A stretch of DNA of 64,000 nt, taken from positions 112,234 through 176,233 of the forward strand of contig JACPZX010000023.1 of assembly GCA_016195325.1 (NCBI GenBank), given 5' to 3'. Every line of letters begins with the position of its first letter. Position 1 is the stretch's first letter. A program made the translations under genes and the position numbers. The stretch is from Acidobacteriota bacterium (GTDB taxonomy: Bacteria > Acidobacteriota > Polarisedimenticolia > JACPZX01). Below the pieces are notes generated by a model. It was not told where the DNA came from. It saw nothing but the letters and a program-made list of their open reading frames with translations, and made no database searches. Shown here piece after piece: positions 9,282 through 17,718 of this stretch.

Positions 9282-9955
9282 CGCCGCCCCACGATCCAGC
9301 CCGCCATCCCGATCAGATCGCCGACGCGATCCCGCGACGCCGGGACCAGGGGGCGGACCAGGCGGGCGAGCTCGTCCGCGCGCTCGCGGGTCAGCGTCGG
9401 CACCCTCTCGGCGAAATCGACGAGGGCCCGCTGCTCGGCCACGGTCAGGGCGACCGGGAGGGGGATCGGGGCGGCACGGATGGCGCGGATCTCGGCCGGC
9501 GGCGCGTCCGCGTGGACGACGAGCGACCCCGCCGCGATGTCCCCGAGCCTCTTGAAGTCGCGCCGCAGCAGGCAGGAGGCGAGCCCGAACCCGTAGGCGA
9601 ACGGCAGGAAGTCGGCCGCGCGCAGGAGATTCCGGATCATCGACGCGGACCACGAGATTGGCGTCCCGTTGTCGTGGACGACGCGGAGGCGCAGCGCGCG
9701 CTTGCCGGGGGTCGCGCCGCTCCAGAGCACCTCGAAGATGACCGGGTACGCCCACGCGATCCCGAAGAAGACGATGGAGGCGACGCCCCCTCCCGCCTGC
9801 CCGAACGGCACCAGGAGGAGGATTGCCGCCACGAACAGGATCCACTTGATGATCGCGTCGACGAGCCACGCCTGGGCGCGGGCGACCGGCCCGGCCGGGG
9901 AGATGCGCAGATCCACCCCCTCGGGGGTCTCGATGCGGATCTGGGTGTCGAGCAT
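9278..9955 (-). CDS. RDD family membrane protein (larger)
   Basis: 225 residues. After a short N-terminal strand region (IRIETPEGVDLRISPAGPVARAQAW) come two to three membrane spans. They carry the RDD pattern: an ARAQAWLVDAIIKW start, GATPGKRALRLRVV, and RNLLRAADFLPFAYG. A soluble tail of ~80 residues follows. The ATG at 9955 shares one base with the stop of the upstream RDD gene (TGATG), so translation is likely coupled. RDD proteins are small membrane proteins of mostly unknown function, some linked to ion transport. It pairs with the smaller RDD protein immediately upstream. Confidence 0.85.
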   Translation of the reverse strand: MLDTQIRIETPEGVDLRISPAGPVARAQAWLVDAIIKWILFVAAILLLVPFGQAGGGVASIVFFGIAWAYPVIFEVLWSGATPGKRALRLRVVHDNGTPISWSASMIRNLLRAADFLPFAYGFGLASCLLRRDFKRLGDIAAGSLVVHADAPPAEIRAIRAAPIPLPVALTVAEQRALVDFAERVPTLTRERADELARLVRPLVPASRDRVGDLIGMAGWIVGRR

Positions 9956-10449
9956 CACGCGGCGATCACCACCGTCCCGGCGATGTGATCGTGGAGGCAG
10001 CGACGATCGTCGCGGTAGATGAAGAGGGTGTCGACGAGGCCGAAGAGCGGTCCGGCGATGGGAACCCACCCGATGAACCCCGGGACCATCATGCGCAGCC
10101 CGAGGATCCGCGGCAGGCTCGCGCGCGATCCGTCGGCGAGGACGATGCGCGTCCCGACGGCGCGCTTCCCGACCGTCTGCCCGTTGGTGTGGAGGAAGTA
10201 CGCGTTGATGAGGAACTGGAGCCCCACGGCGGAAAAGGCCCGCGGGAGCCATTCGGGGTCGCTGGCCGCGAGGACCCCGAGCCTCTGGAAGAGCGGGAAA
10301 CAGGTCCCGAAAAGGAGCGCGAGGCCGACCCCCACGTCAACGAGGGCCCCGCGAGCGCGCTGCGACCTCGTCGCGAGACGGATCGCGCCGGGCGCTTTGA
10401 CGTCGGCGACGTACGTCTGCGGCGGGCTGTAGGGGTTCGCGTCGGTCAC
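9955..10449 (-). CDS. RDD family membrane protein (smaller)
   Basis: 164 residues, starting at the GTG of VTDANPYSPPQTYVADV, a proline-rich N-terminus common in RDD proteins. An AGGAGG ribosome site 7 bases upstream (minus strand) fixes this start over upstream alternatives. The RDD core follows: RGALVDVGVGLALLFG, GQTVGKRAVGTRIVLADG and RILGLRMMVPGFIGWVPIAGPL, ending in DRRCLHDHIAGTVVI. It is the first gene of the seven-gene minus cluster. It is divergent from comM, with a 150-base spacer carrying the comM promoter. The family is secure; the function is unknown. Confidence 0.85.
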   Translation of the reverse strand: MTDANPYSPPQTYVADVKAPGAIRLATRSQRARGALVDVGVGLALLFGTCFPLFQRLGVLAASDPEWLPRAFSAVGLQFLINAYFLHTNGQTVGKRAVGTRIVLADGSRASLPRILGLRMMVPGFIGWVPIAGPLFGLVDTLFIYRDDRRCLHDHIAGTVVIAA

Positions 10450-10525
10450 CGGGACACCTCCTCGGTGTTGCGCGCGCGCTCGGTGATGCGTGCGCGCGGT
10501 CGAGCCGCGGTGAGGAGGCGCCATG

Positions 10526-10555
10526 TTGACACGCGCGCGCCCCGCCCGCTACGTT
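10526..10555 (+). promoter_or_regulatory. Sigma-70-like promoter for comM
   Basis: TTGACA (10526-10531), 18-base spacer, TACGTT (10550-10555). The predicted start is near 10562, about 38 bases before the TTG start codon. Confidence 0.55.
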
Positions 10556-10599
10556 CCCCGCGAGGAGAGTTCGGGCCGAGGGAGGCGAAAGGAGCCTCC

Positions 10600-12156
10600 T
10601 TGCACGCGCGCGTCACAGGCGGCGCTCTCCACGGCGTCGACGTCCACCTCGTCCGGGTCGAAGCCGACATCTCCTCCGGACTCCCCGCCACTCGCACCGT
10701 CGGCCTTCCCGAGGCGGCGGCCCGCGAGGGAAACGAACGCGTCCGCTCGGCGATCCGAAACTCCGGCCTCGCGTACCCGTGCAAGCGCATCGTCGTCAAC
10801 CTTGCCCCCGCCGACGTCCGTAAGAGGGGGTCGTCGCTCGATCTGGCCATGGCCGTCGCGATCGTCGCCGGGGCGGACGGCCTCGACCTCTCGCCGCTCG
10901 ACGGCGCCGTCCTGTACGGCGAGCTCGGCCTCGACGGCTCGGTGCGCCCCGTGCCGGGAGCGCTGGCGGCGGCGGTCGCGGCGCGCGCGGCGGAGCTCGT
11001 CGCGATCGTCGTCGCGGAGGAGAACGCGGCGGAGGCCGCGGCGATCGAGGGGCTCAAGGTGCTGCCGGCGCGATCGCTCATCGACGTGATCGCCCACGCG
11101 CGCGGCGAGACGGCGCTCGCCGCCTGTGAGCGCGGCGCGCCTCCCGAAGCCGCGGCGAGGGGGCGGGGGGCGGCCTCGAGCGATCTGAGGGATGTCTGCG
11201 GGCAGCTCCGCGCCCGCCGCGCGATCGAGATCGCGGCGGCGGGAGGACACAATCTTCTTCTCGTCGGCCCGCCCGGCTCCGGGAAGACGATGCTCGCGCG
11301 GTGCCTCCCGGGCATCCTGCCGCCGCTGACGCGGGGGGAGGCGATCGAGGTGACGCGCATCCACGGCGCCGTCGGCACGGGCCTTCGCGGCGGGCTGATC
11401 CGCGAGCGCCCCTTCCGGTCCCCTCACCACACCGTCTCGACCGTGGCCCTCGCGGGTGGCGGGGCGCTCGCGCGCCCGGGGGAGATCAGTTTGGCCCACC
11501 ACGGCGTCCTCTTTCTCGACGAGCTCCCCGAGTTCCGCCGCGAGGCGATCGAGGTGCTGCGGCAGCCGATGGAGGAGGGGGCGGTCGTCGTCGCCCGGGC
11601 GGCGCGGACGCTGAAGTACCCGGCATCCTTCATGCTCGTGGCCGCGATGAACCCGTGCCCCTGCGGGCACCTCGGCGACCCGCGGAAGAGGTGCCGCTGC
11701 AATCCGCTCTCGGTCGGGCGCTACCGCGCGCGCATCTCGGGCCCCGTGCTCGACCGGATCGACCTGCACGTCGAGGTGCCGGGGGTTGCTTTCCGCGAGC
11801 TTGCGGCGGCGGGGGAGTCGGAGCCCACGGCGTCGGTCGCCGGGCGCGTCGCGGCGGCGCGCGCGATCGAGGGGGGGCGATTCGAAGGCCATGTCAACGC
11901 GACGCTCCCGCGCGCGGCGCTCCGGGAGATCTCCTCCCCCGACGCGGCCGGGCGGCGCATCCTCGAGGCCGCGATGTCGCGCTGGGCCCTCTCCGCGCGC
12001 GCCCACGATCGGATCCTCCGCGTGGCGCGCACGATCGCCGACCTTGCGGGCGCGCCCCGCGTCGGCGCCGCGCACGTGGCGGAGGCGATCCAGTACCGGT
12101 GTCTCGATCGGGAGGTGGAGGCGGTCACCGCTCCGATGGGAGGGCCGGGGGAGTGA
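10600..12156 (+). CDS. comM: ComM/YifB-family Mg-chelatase-like AAA+ ATPase
   Basis: 518 residues, close to the family's ~505. The N-terminal S5/Lon-like domain (residues ~1-180) contains TVGLPEAAAREGNERVRSAI and VNLAPADVRKRGSSLDLAMA. The AAA+ core has Walker A GPPGSGKTML, then PFRSPHHTVSTVALAGGG and Walker B GVLFLDELPEF. AAMNPCPCGHLGDPRKRC and the C-terminal Mg-chelatase domain follow. ComM is a hexameric helicase that promotes branch migration in natural transformation, so this gene hints at DNA uptake and recombination. The frame is open upstream, but the family N-terminus (here LHARVTGGALHGVDV) begins at a TTG at 10600 with GGAG five bases ahead. It appears monocistronic. Confidence 0.93.
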   Translation: MHARVTGGALHGVDVHLVRVEADISSGLPATRTVGLPEAAAREGNERVRSAIRNSGLAYPCKRIVVNLAPADVRKRGSSLDLAMAVAIVAGADGLDLSPLDGAVLYGELGLDGSVRPVPGALAAAVAARAAELVAIVVAEENAAEAAAIEGLKVLPARSLIDVIAHARGETALAACERGAPPEAAARGRGAASSDLRDVCGQLRARRAIEIAAAGGHNLLLVGPPGSGKTMLARCLPGILPPLTRGEAIEVTRIHGAVGTGLRGGLIRERPFRSPHHTVSTVALAGGGALARPGEISLAHHGVLFLDELPEFRREAIEVLRQPMEEGAVVVARAARTLKYPASFMLVAAMNPCPCGHLGDPRKRCRCNPLSVGRYRARISGPVLDRIDLHVEVPGVAFRELAAAGESEPTASVAGRVAAARAIEGGRFEGHVNATLPRAALREISSPDAAGRRILEAAMSRWALSARAHDRILRVARTIADLAGAPRVGAAHVAEAIQYRCLDREVEAVTAPMGGPGE

Positions 12157-12194
12157 CGGAGTGACGGCGCAGGCGCAAAATCTGGAAATGCGTG

Positions 12195-12223
12195 TTGCCA
12201 TCCGGCCGAGATCTTCGTACGAT
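12195..12223 (+). promoter_or_regulatory. Sigma-70-like promoter for the large secreted protein
   Basis: TTGCCA (12195-12200), 17-base spacer, TACGAT (12218-12223). The predicted start is near 12230, giving a ~34-base leader before the ATG at 12264. Confidence 0.55.
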
Positions 12224-12263
12224 CCGCGCGCCCGGGGAAGTGCGTCCGGCGGGGGGATGTGCG

Positions 12264-15200
12264 ATGTGGAGGAAGGGCCTGGCGCTCGCCGTCGTGCTGT
12301 CCGTCGCCGGAGGCACTCCCTCCGCCGCGCCCACCGCGCCCGCGAAGCAGCCGCCTCACGCGACGTACGACGTCACGCTCAAGAGCGGCCCGATCCACGC
12401 CGGCGCGCAGCGGACGTATGTGGCCGAGAACCCGGAGAACAATCTGCGCCTGGAGTTCCGCGCCGCCGGGGTCGTCGCGGTCCCACGGATCGCGCAAGGG
12501 GAGGCCTGGTCGCTCGATCTGCAAGTCCTGAACGTCGTGCGTCAGGGCCACGAGAGTCCTGTGGGATCGCCGCGGATTTCCGCGACGGCCAACATCGTCT
12601 CCTACGATTTCGAGACCGCGTCGGTTCGCTACGTGAACGGACCGGGTGGCCTCGAGCAGGTTCTCACCATTCCGTCGCCGTCCGCCGCCGATGAGGCGGC
12701 AGCGCCGGCGACGGTCTCGTTCGATCTCGCGCTCGGCGAGGACCTGACGTCGGAGCCGGCCGCCTACTTCGTCGATCTCGTGGCCGCCGACGGGCAGCGC
12801 GTGCTGCGCTACGGCGCGATCCGGGCCGTCGATGCGAACGGGAGGTCGCTCCTCGGCGAGATCTCCACGGTCCCGGATGACGCAGGTCCAGCCCGGGTGC
12901 GCATCCTCGTGCACGTGGCCGACGCGATCTTCCCCGTCGAAGTGCACGCCACGCTGAGGCGGCCCGGCGGGCTCGACGAGGCGGCGCCTGCGGGATCGGA
13001 GGAGATCGAAGGATTGCCGCAGCCCCTCGCCCCCCTCGTCGAGGAGACGGTCGTGAGCCTGTCGGAGCGGGAGAGGCTGGCGCCCGCGTCGGTTCTCGCC
13101 ATCCCGGTGGAGACGCACCCGGAGTACGAGCTGGAGCTCCAGAAGAAGGAAAACCCTCTCGCCCCCGAAGTCGCCTCCTGGCCGCCGGCCGCGATGTCCG
13201 TCGCGGCGCCGGCGGGGCCGCCCTCTCTTCCCCAGACGCTGGGCCCCGTGAGCTTCAAGGGGATCAGCCTGTCGGAGTCCGGCTTCATCCCGCCGGATAG
13301 TATGGGGGACGTCGGGCCGACGCAGATCCTCATGCACGAGAACGGCCGCATCAAGGTCTTCGACAGGCTGGGAGTCCTCGGCGCGCTGAACGTCACGGAC
13401 GCGACCTTCTGGGCGAGCGTGAGGGGCTCCTCGCAGCCGAGCGACCCCGAGGTCCGGTACGATCGCCTCACGGGGCGCTGGTTCGTCGTGGCGATCAACA
13501 CCGCGGCGTCGAACAACCGCGTCATGATCGCCTGGACGGCGCCGAACGCGACGATCACGGGGACGGCGAGCTTCACCTTCACCTTCTACACGGGCCCCGT
13601 CGCCGCCGACGGAACGAACTGCTTCCTCGACTACGAGACCCTCGGCGTCGACATCAACGCCCTCTACATCGGCGGGAACCTTTTCTGCGGCACTCCGACC
13701 CAGACCTTTGCGCACTCGAGCGTGGGGGTCATCCCGAAGGCCCCGATGCTCGCCGGATCGGGCACCGTCTTCCAGTTCGCCAACGTGACGAGCGGCGTCA
13801 CCGCCGGACCCTACACGGCGCTCGGCGTCGACAACGACGATCCGCTGGCGACCGAGGGGTACTTCATCGGCGTCGACGTCGCCGCCTTCAGCATCATCCA
13901 GGTCCGGAGGGTCTCGAGCCCCGGGGGGACTCCCACCCTCTCCGGAAATCTGTCGCTGACGGTGCCCACCGAGACCTCGCCGATCCTGCAGCCGGCCTCC
14001 GGCTCGACGACCAGCCTCGACACCTCCGACGACCGGCTCTTCAAAGCAAAGATCCGCAAGAACAAGCTGACCGGCGCGAGCACGCTGTGGACCGCCCACA
14101 ACATCCAGGTGAACGCGAGCTGCGTCGGGAGCAACACGGGAGGGCGCAACGGCGCGCGCTGGTACGAGATCACGGGGAGCGCGCCGACGGCCGGCGCCCC
14201 CCTCGGCGGGTCCATCGCGCTGGCGCAGTCGGGGACGCTGTGCGATCCCGCCGCGACCAACCCCCGGGGGTTCATCTACCCGAGCGTCGCGGAGACCGGC
14301 CAGGGACACATGGCCCTGGGCGCAACCTTCGCCGCCTCGAACCTCTTCGCGGGGGTCGCCGTCGCGGGCCGGCTGAGGACCGACGCGACCGGGGCGACAG
14401 AGGCTCCCACGACGGCGCAGAGCGGCGGAGGCTCCTACTCGAACGTGTCGCAGGGGCGGAACCGCTGGGGGGACTACTCGCACACTGCCGTCGATCCCAC
14501 CGATGATCAGACGGTCTGGACCTTCCAGGAGTACGCCGACGCCACGAACAGCTGGTCCGTTCGCGCGGTGGAGCTCCTCGCGCCCGCGCCGGCGACGCCG
14601 GCGAGCGTCCCCGCCGTCTGCACCGGGCTTGCGAGCACCTGCGTGACGCTGACGGGGACGTCCGTCTCCGGTTCCGAGTTCTTCGATCCCCAGCCGCCCG
14701 CGCTCGTGAACGAGACGCCGGCCTACGCGAGCCACATCTCGGCGACGGTGACCGGCGGCGTGACCGTCCTCCCCTGGCCGGCCACCAACATCATCGTCCC
14801 GGGCGCTCCCGCGACGACGCCGGTGACGCAGATGAACATCTGCATGGACACCACGGCCGCGACCGCCGGCGCCCGGGACGTCACGGTGAGGAATCCGGAC
14901 GGCCAGCAGGCGACGGGATCGGGGATCCTCACGGTCGTTGCGACACCGTCCGCCCCGACGGCCGGAAACGGCGGGCCGATATGCGAAGGCGCGTTGCTGC
15001 AGCTCTCGACGACGACCGTGGCGGGCGCGACGTACAGCTGGACGGGGCCGAACGGGTTCAGCTCCAGCGTGCAGAATCCGTCGATCCCCGGGGCGACATC
15101 GGCGGCGTCGGGCACCTACACCGTGACCGTCACCGTCAACGGCTGCACCTCGACCGCCGCGATGACGACGGCGGCGGTGACCGGGGCCGGCGGGAGCTGC

Positions 15201-15794
15201 GGAAACCCGTCGTCGACGAGCTGCGACGCGCCCGATACGTGCGGCGCCGGGGGCGTCTGCCAGTCGAACCTCGCGGCCTCTGGGACGTCGTGCGCGGGCA
15301 CTTCGAACGGGGGAGGCTGCGACGGGACGGACGCGTGCGACGGCGCCGGCACTTGCGTGGACGGGTTCCTGGCGGCGACTACGGTCTGCCGTCCGTCGGC
15401 AGGTCCATGCGACGTGGCGGAGAGCTGCACCGGGAATTCGGGGGTCTGCCCCGCGGACGTGACGCTCGCTCCGGGCGAGGTGGACGCGGGAGTCGACATC
15501 ACCATGAGCGGAGGCATCGCCACCATCACGTGGAACCTCGCGCCGGGGTCGAGCTCATCGGACGTGGTGCGCGGGGGAGCGAAGGCCCTGCCCGTGGGAC
15601 CGGCCGGCGCCGACGAGACGTGCCTCGCCGACGACATCGCCGGCGCGTCGATCGCGGACTCCGCCACGCCGCCGCTCGGAGACGCCTTCTGGTACCTCGT
15701 GCGCGGCAGCAACGCCTGCGGTCCGGGTTCTTGGGGGAATGAAATCAGGAGCGGCCAGTCGCCGATCCCGCGGGTGACCACGACCTGCCCGTAG
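12264..15794 (+). CDS. Large secreted protein with Ig/PKD-like and Cys-rich C-terminal repeats
   Basis: 1176 residues. A signal peptide (MWRKGLALAVVLSVAGGTPSA) fixes the ATG at 12264 over an upstream ATG at 12192. Residues ~30-330 are beta-rich and unrecognised. Residues ~330-790 read like a propeller-type exported domain, beginning PPDSMGDVGPTQILMHENGRIKVFD with repeated G-D and W-T blocks. An IPT/Ig-like stretch follows, then a PKD/Ig-like domain (GATYSWTGPNGFSSS ... SGTYTVTVTVNGC). Next is a Cys-rich segment of about 70 residues with recurring CDG/C-x4-5-C units, and a final fibronectin-like domain. This architecture is common in secreted proteins of Acidobacteriota and Myxococcota. No sorting signal was identified, and no enzyme motif is visible, so an adhesive or structural role is only a guess. 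Confidence 0.7.
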   Translation: MWRKGLALAVVLSVAGGTPSAAPTAPAKQPPHATYDVTLKSGPIHAGAQRTYVAENPENNLRLEFRAAGVVAVPRIAQGEAWSLDLQVLNVVRQGHESPVGSPRISATANIVSYDFETASVRYVNGPGGLEQVLTIPSPSAADEAAAPATVSFDLALGEDLTSEPAAYFVDLVAADGQRVLRYGAIRAVDANGRSLLGEISTVPDDAGPARVRILVHVADAIFPVEVHATLRRPGGLDEAAPAGSEEIEGLPQPLAPLVEETVVSLSERERLAPASVLAIPVETHPEYELELQKKENPLAPEVASWPPAAMSVAAPAGPPSLPQTLGPVSFKGISLSESGFIPPDSMGDVGPTQILMHENGRIKVFDRLGVLGALNVTDATFWASVRGSSQPSDPEVRYDRLTGRWFVVAINTAASNNRVMIAWTAPNATITGTASFTFTFYTGPVAADGTNCFLDYETLGVDINALYIGGNLFCGTPTQTFAHSSVGVIPKAPMLAGSGTVFQFANVTSGVTAGPYTALGVDNDDPLATEGYFIGVDVAAFSIIQVRRVSSPGGTPTLSGNLSLTVPTETSPILQPASGSTTSLDTSDDRLFKAKIRKNKLTGASTLWTAHNIQVNASCVGSNTGGRNGARWYEITGSAPTAGAPLGGSIALAQSGTLCDPAATNPRGFIYPSVAETGQGHMALGATFAASNLFAGVAVAGRLRTDATGATEAPTTAQSGGGSYSNVSQGRNRWGDYSHTAVDPTDDQTVWTFQEYADATNSWSVRAVELLAPAPATPASVPAVCTGLASTCVTLTGTSVSGSEFFDPQPPALVNETPAYASHISATVTGGVTVLPWPATNIIVPGAPATTPVTQMNICMDTTAATAGARDVTVRNPDGQQATGSGILTVVATPSAPTAGNGGPICEGALLQLSTTTVAGATYSWTGPNGFSSSVQNPSIPGATSAASGTYTVTVTVNGCTSTAAMTTAAVTGAGGSCGNPSSTSCDAPDTCGAGGVCQSNLAASGTSCAGTSNGGGCDGTDACDGAGTCVDGFLAATTVCRPSAGPCDVAESCTGNSGVCPADVTLAPGEVDAGVDITMSGGIATITWNLAPGSSSSDVVRGGAKALPVGPAGADETCLADDIAGASIADSATPPLGDAFWYLVRGSNACGPGSWGNEIRSGQSPIPRVTTTCP

Positions 15795-15831
15795 GGCCGG
15801 TCGGCCCGATAGCCCTCCGCTCCCGCCGTCG

Positions 15832-15860
15832 TTGACGGGCGAGGCGGCGCGGACTATACC
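15832..15860 (+). promoter_or_regulatory. Sigma-70-like promoter for the EamA gene
   Basis: TTGACG (15832-15837), 17-base spacer, TATACC (15855-15860). The predicted start is near 15867, ~34 bases ahead of the ATG at 15901. Confidence 0.5.
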
Positions 15861-15900
15861 GTTGCCCTTCGAATTCTCGTTCCTCATCCCCCTGAGAGCG

Positions 15901-16875
15901 ATGTCCAACACCGAGACCTCACCTGGCCGCCCCCTCGTCGACGCCAACGACCTGGGGCTCCTCTGCGTGGTCGTCATCTGGGGGCTCAACCTCGCCGTCG
16001 TGAAGTTCGCGCTCGGCGAGATGCGTCCGCTGGCGTTCAACGCGGCGCGCTTCGTCCTCGCGACGATCATGCTCCTCGTCCTGCTCAAGCGGCAGGGGGA
16101 GAGCCTCCGCACGAGCCGCCGGGATCTGTTCCTGCTCATCGTCGCGGGGTTCCTCGGGCATACCGCATATCAGCTCTTCTTCATCGAGGGGATCGCGAGG
16201 ACGACCGCCTCGCACGCCGCCCTCATCTTCGGCATCTCCCCCGTGGCCGTCGCCCTGATGAGCATGGCCGTCGGGCACGAGCGCATTCGCGCGTCCGGAT
16301 GGATCGGCGCCGCGCTCGCGCTCTTCGGCGTCTACATCATCATGGCCGGGAAGGCGCCTGCGGGAGGAACCCCCCCGTCGCTGACGGGAGATCTGCTCGT
16401 CCTCGTCGCGGCGATCTCGTGGTGCGCCTACACGGTCATGGCGCGCCCCCTCCTCGCGCGGCACTCGCCGCTGAAGGTGACGACCGTCTCGATGAGCTGG
16501 GGGGTTCTCCTGATGCTTCCCCTGTGCGCTCCCCAGGTGGTTCGCCAGCCATGGGGAGACCTCTCGCGGGGGATCTGGCTCGCGATGGGCTACTCATGCG
16601 TCTTCGCCCTGGTCGTGGCCTACATCCTGTGGTACCGCTCCGTGAAGCAGGTCGGCAACATGAAGACGGCGATCTACTCCAACCTCGTGCCGGTGACGGG
16701 GACTCTCGCGGGATGGCTTTTCCTCGGCGAGCGGCTCTACCCGGCCCTGGGTCTCGGGGCCGCCGCGATCTTCGGCGGGATCGCGCTGACGAAGATGAAC
16801 GCCGCGGCCGAGTCGCCCCGCGCGGATCGCCCCGAGCCGGGGGAGATCGTGGGCGATCTCGGCGAGGAATTCTGA
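15901..16875 (+). CDS. EamA/DMT-superfamily transporter
   Basis: 324 residues with ten hydrophobic segments arranged as two EamA repeats. The first runs from NDLGLLCVVVIWGLNLAVVKFAL to GVYIIMAGKAP. The second runs from LTGDLLVLVAAISWCAYTVMARPLL to LGAAAIFGGIALTKMNAA. The characteristic repeat endings (FLGERLYPALGLGAAAIFGGIAL) are present. DMT-family proteins are inner-membrane exporters or exchangers of metabolites and amino acids; the substrate cannot be read from sequence. The ATG at 15901 is preceded by a plausible promoter and leaves a short polar N-terminus; the frame's upstream 23 codons lack similarity. The next gene follows after 23 bases and may be co-transcribed. Confidence 0.88.
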   Translation: MSNTETSPGRPLVDANDLGLLCVVVIWGLNLAVVKFALGEMRPLAFNAARFVLATIMLLVLLKRQGESLRTSRRDLFLLIVAGFLGHTAYQLFFIEGIARTTASHAALIFGISPVAVALMSMAVGHERIRASGWIGAALALFGVYIIMAGKAPAGGTPPSLTGDLLVLVAAISWCAYTVMARPLLARHSPLKVTTVSMSWGVLLMLPLCAPQVVRQPWGDLSRGIWLAMGYSCVFALVVAYILWYRSVKQVGNMKTAIYSNLVPVTGTLAGWLFLGERLYPALGLGAAAIFGGIALTKMNAAAESPRADRPEPGEIVGDLGEEF

Positions 16876-16898
16876 TCGAAGGAGCCTGGAGGCACTCG

Positions 16899-17690
16899 AT
16901 GGATCTGGGGATTCGGGGAAAGACGGCGCTGGTCGGAGGGTCGAGCGGCGGCATCGGAAGGGCGATCGCCGAAGGGCTCGCGGCCGAAGGGGCCAACGTG
17001 GCCGTCTGCTCGCGAAGCGCGGGCGCCGCCCGGAAGGCGGCCGACGAGATCGCGCGGCGGCACGGCGTGAGGACGACGGCGATCGAGTGCGATCTCTCCG
17101 AGCCGGCCGGCGCGACGACCTTCGTGGCCGGGGCCCGCGCCGCGCTGGGAGCCGTCTCGATCCTCGTCACCAACAGCGGCGGTCCGCCGACCGGGGTCTT
17201 CCGGACGACCGATGACGCCGCGTGGGAGCGGGGGCACCACGTCACGCTGATGAGCGCCGTGAGGCTCATCCGCGAGTGCCTCCCCGACATGACGCGGGCG
17301 CGGTGGGGGAGGATCGTGAACATCGCGTCGATCTCCGTCCGCCAGCCGATCGACGGGCTGCTCCTCTCCAACGCCCTGCGGGCCGCGGTCGTGGGGATGG
17401 CGAAGACGCTCTCGCGGGAAATCGGGCCCGAAGGCGTCCTGGTCAACACCGTTTGCCCCGGCTACACTCAGACCCCGAGGCTCGCGGAGGTCGCGGAGAT
17501 CGACGCGAGCAGCCGGGGGATCTCCCCGGAGGCGGTCGTGGCGGGGTGGGTGGAAGGGACGCCGCTGCGCCGTGTCGGAACGCCCGAAGAGATCGCGGCC
17601 GTGGCCGTCTTCCTGTGCTCCGGACCCGCATCGTACGTGACGGGCACCACGATCTGCGTCGACGGAGGCAGGGTCGCCGGCCTCCCCTAG
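16899..17690 (+). CDS. Atypical short-chain dehydrogenase/reductase-like protein
   Basis: 263 residues with an SDR Rossmann fold. The cofactor loop is GGSSGGIGRAIAEGL, the fourth-strand motif is TNSGGPP (in place of NNAG), and the C-terminus VTGTTICVDGGRVAGLP is typical. The catalytic Tyr-x3-Lys is absent: the segment after the serine region (SISVRQPIDGLLLSNALRAAV) has Asn and Arg where Tyr and Lys should be. This matches a known SDR subgroup resembling beta-ketoacyl-ACP reductases but lacking the tetrad. It is therefore probably a dinucleotide-binding protein with altered or no classical reductase activity. The ATG at 16899 has GGAGG-like bases (16888-16892) upstream. It may be transcribed with the EamA gene. 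Confidence 0.85.
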   Translation: MDLGIRGKTALVGGSSGGIGRAIAEGLAAEGANVAVCSRSAGAARKAADEIARRHGVRTTAIECDLSEPAGATTFVAGARAALGAVSILVTNSGGPPTGVFRTTDDAAWERGHHVTLMSAVRLIRECLPDMTRARWGRIVNIASISVRQPIDGLLLSNALRAAVVGMAKTLSREIGPEGVLVNTVCPGYTQTPRLAEVAEIDASSRGISPEAVVAGWVEGTPLRRVGTPEEIAAVAVFLCSGPASYVTGTTICVDGGRVAGLP

Positions 17691-17718
17691 GCGGGAGCGG
17701 AGGGACCAGGTTCCCATC

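Noticed and set aside
11721-14735. 1004-residue minus-strand reading frame
   Set aside because: It is antisense to comM and the secreted protein gene; composition is that of a shadow frame.
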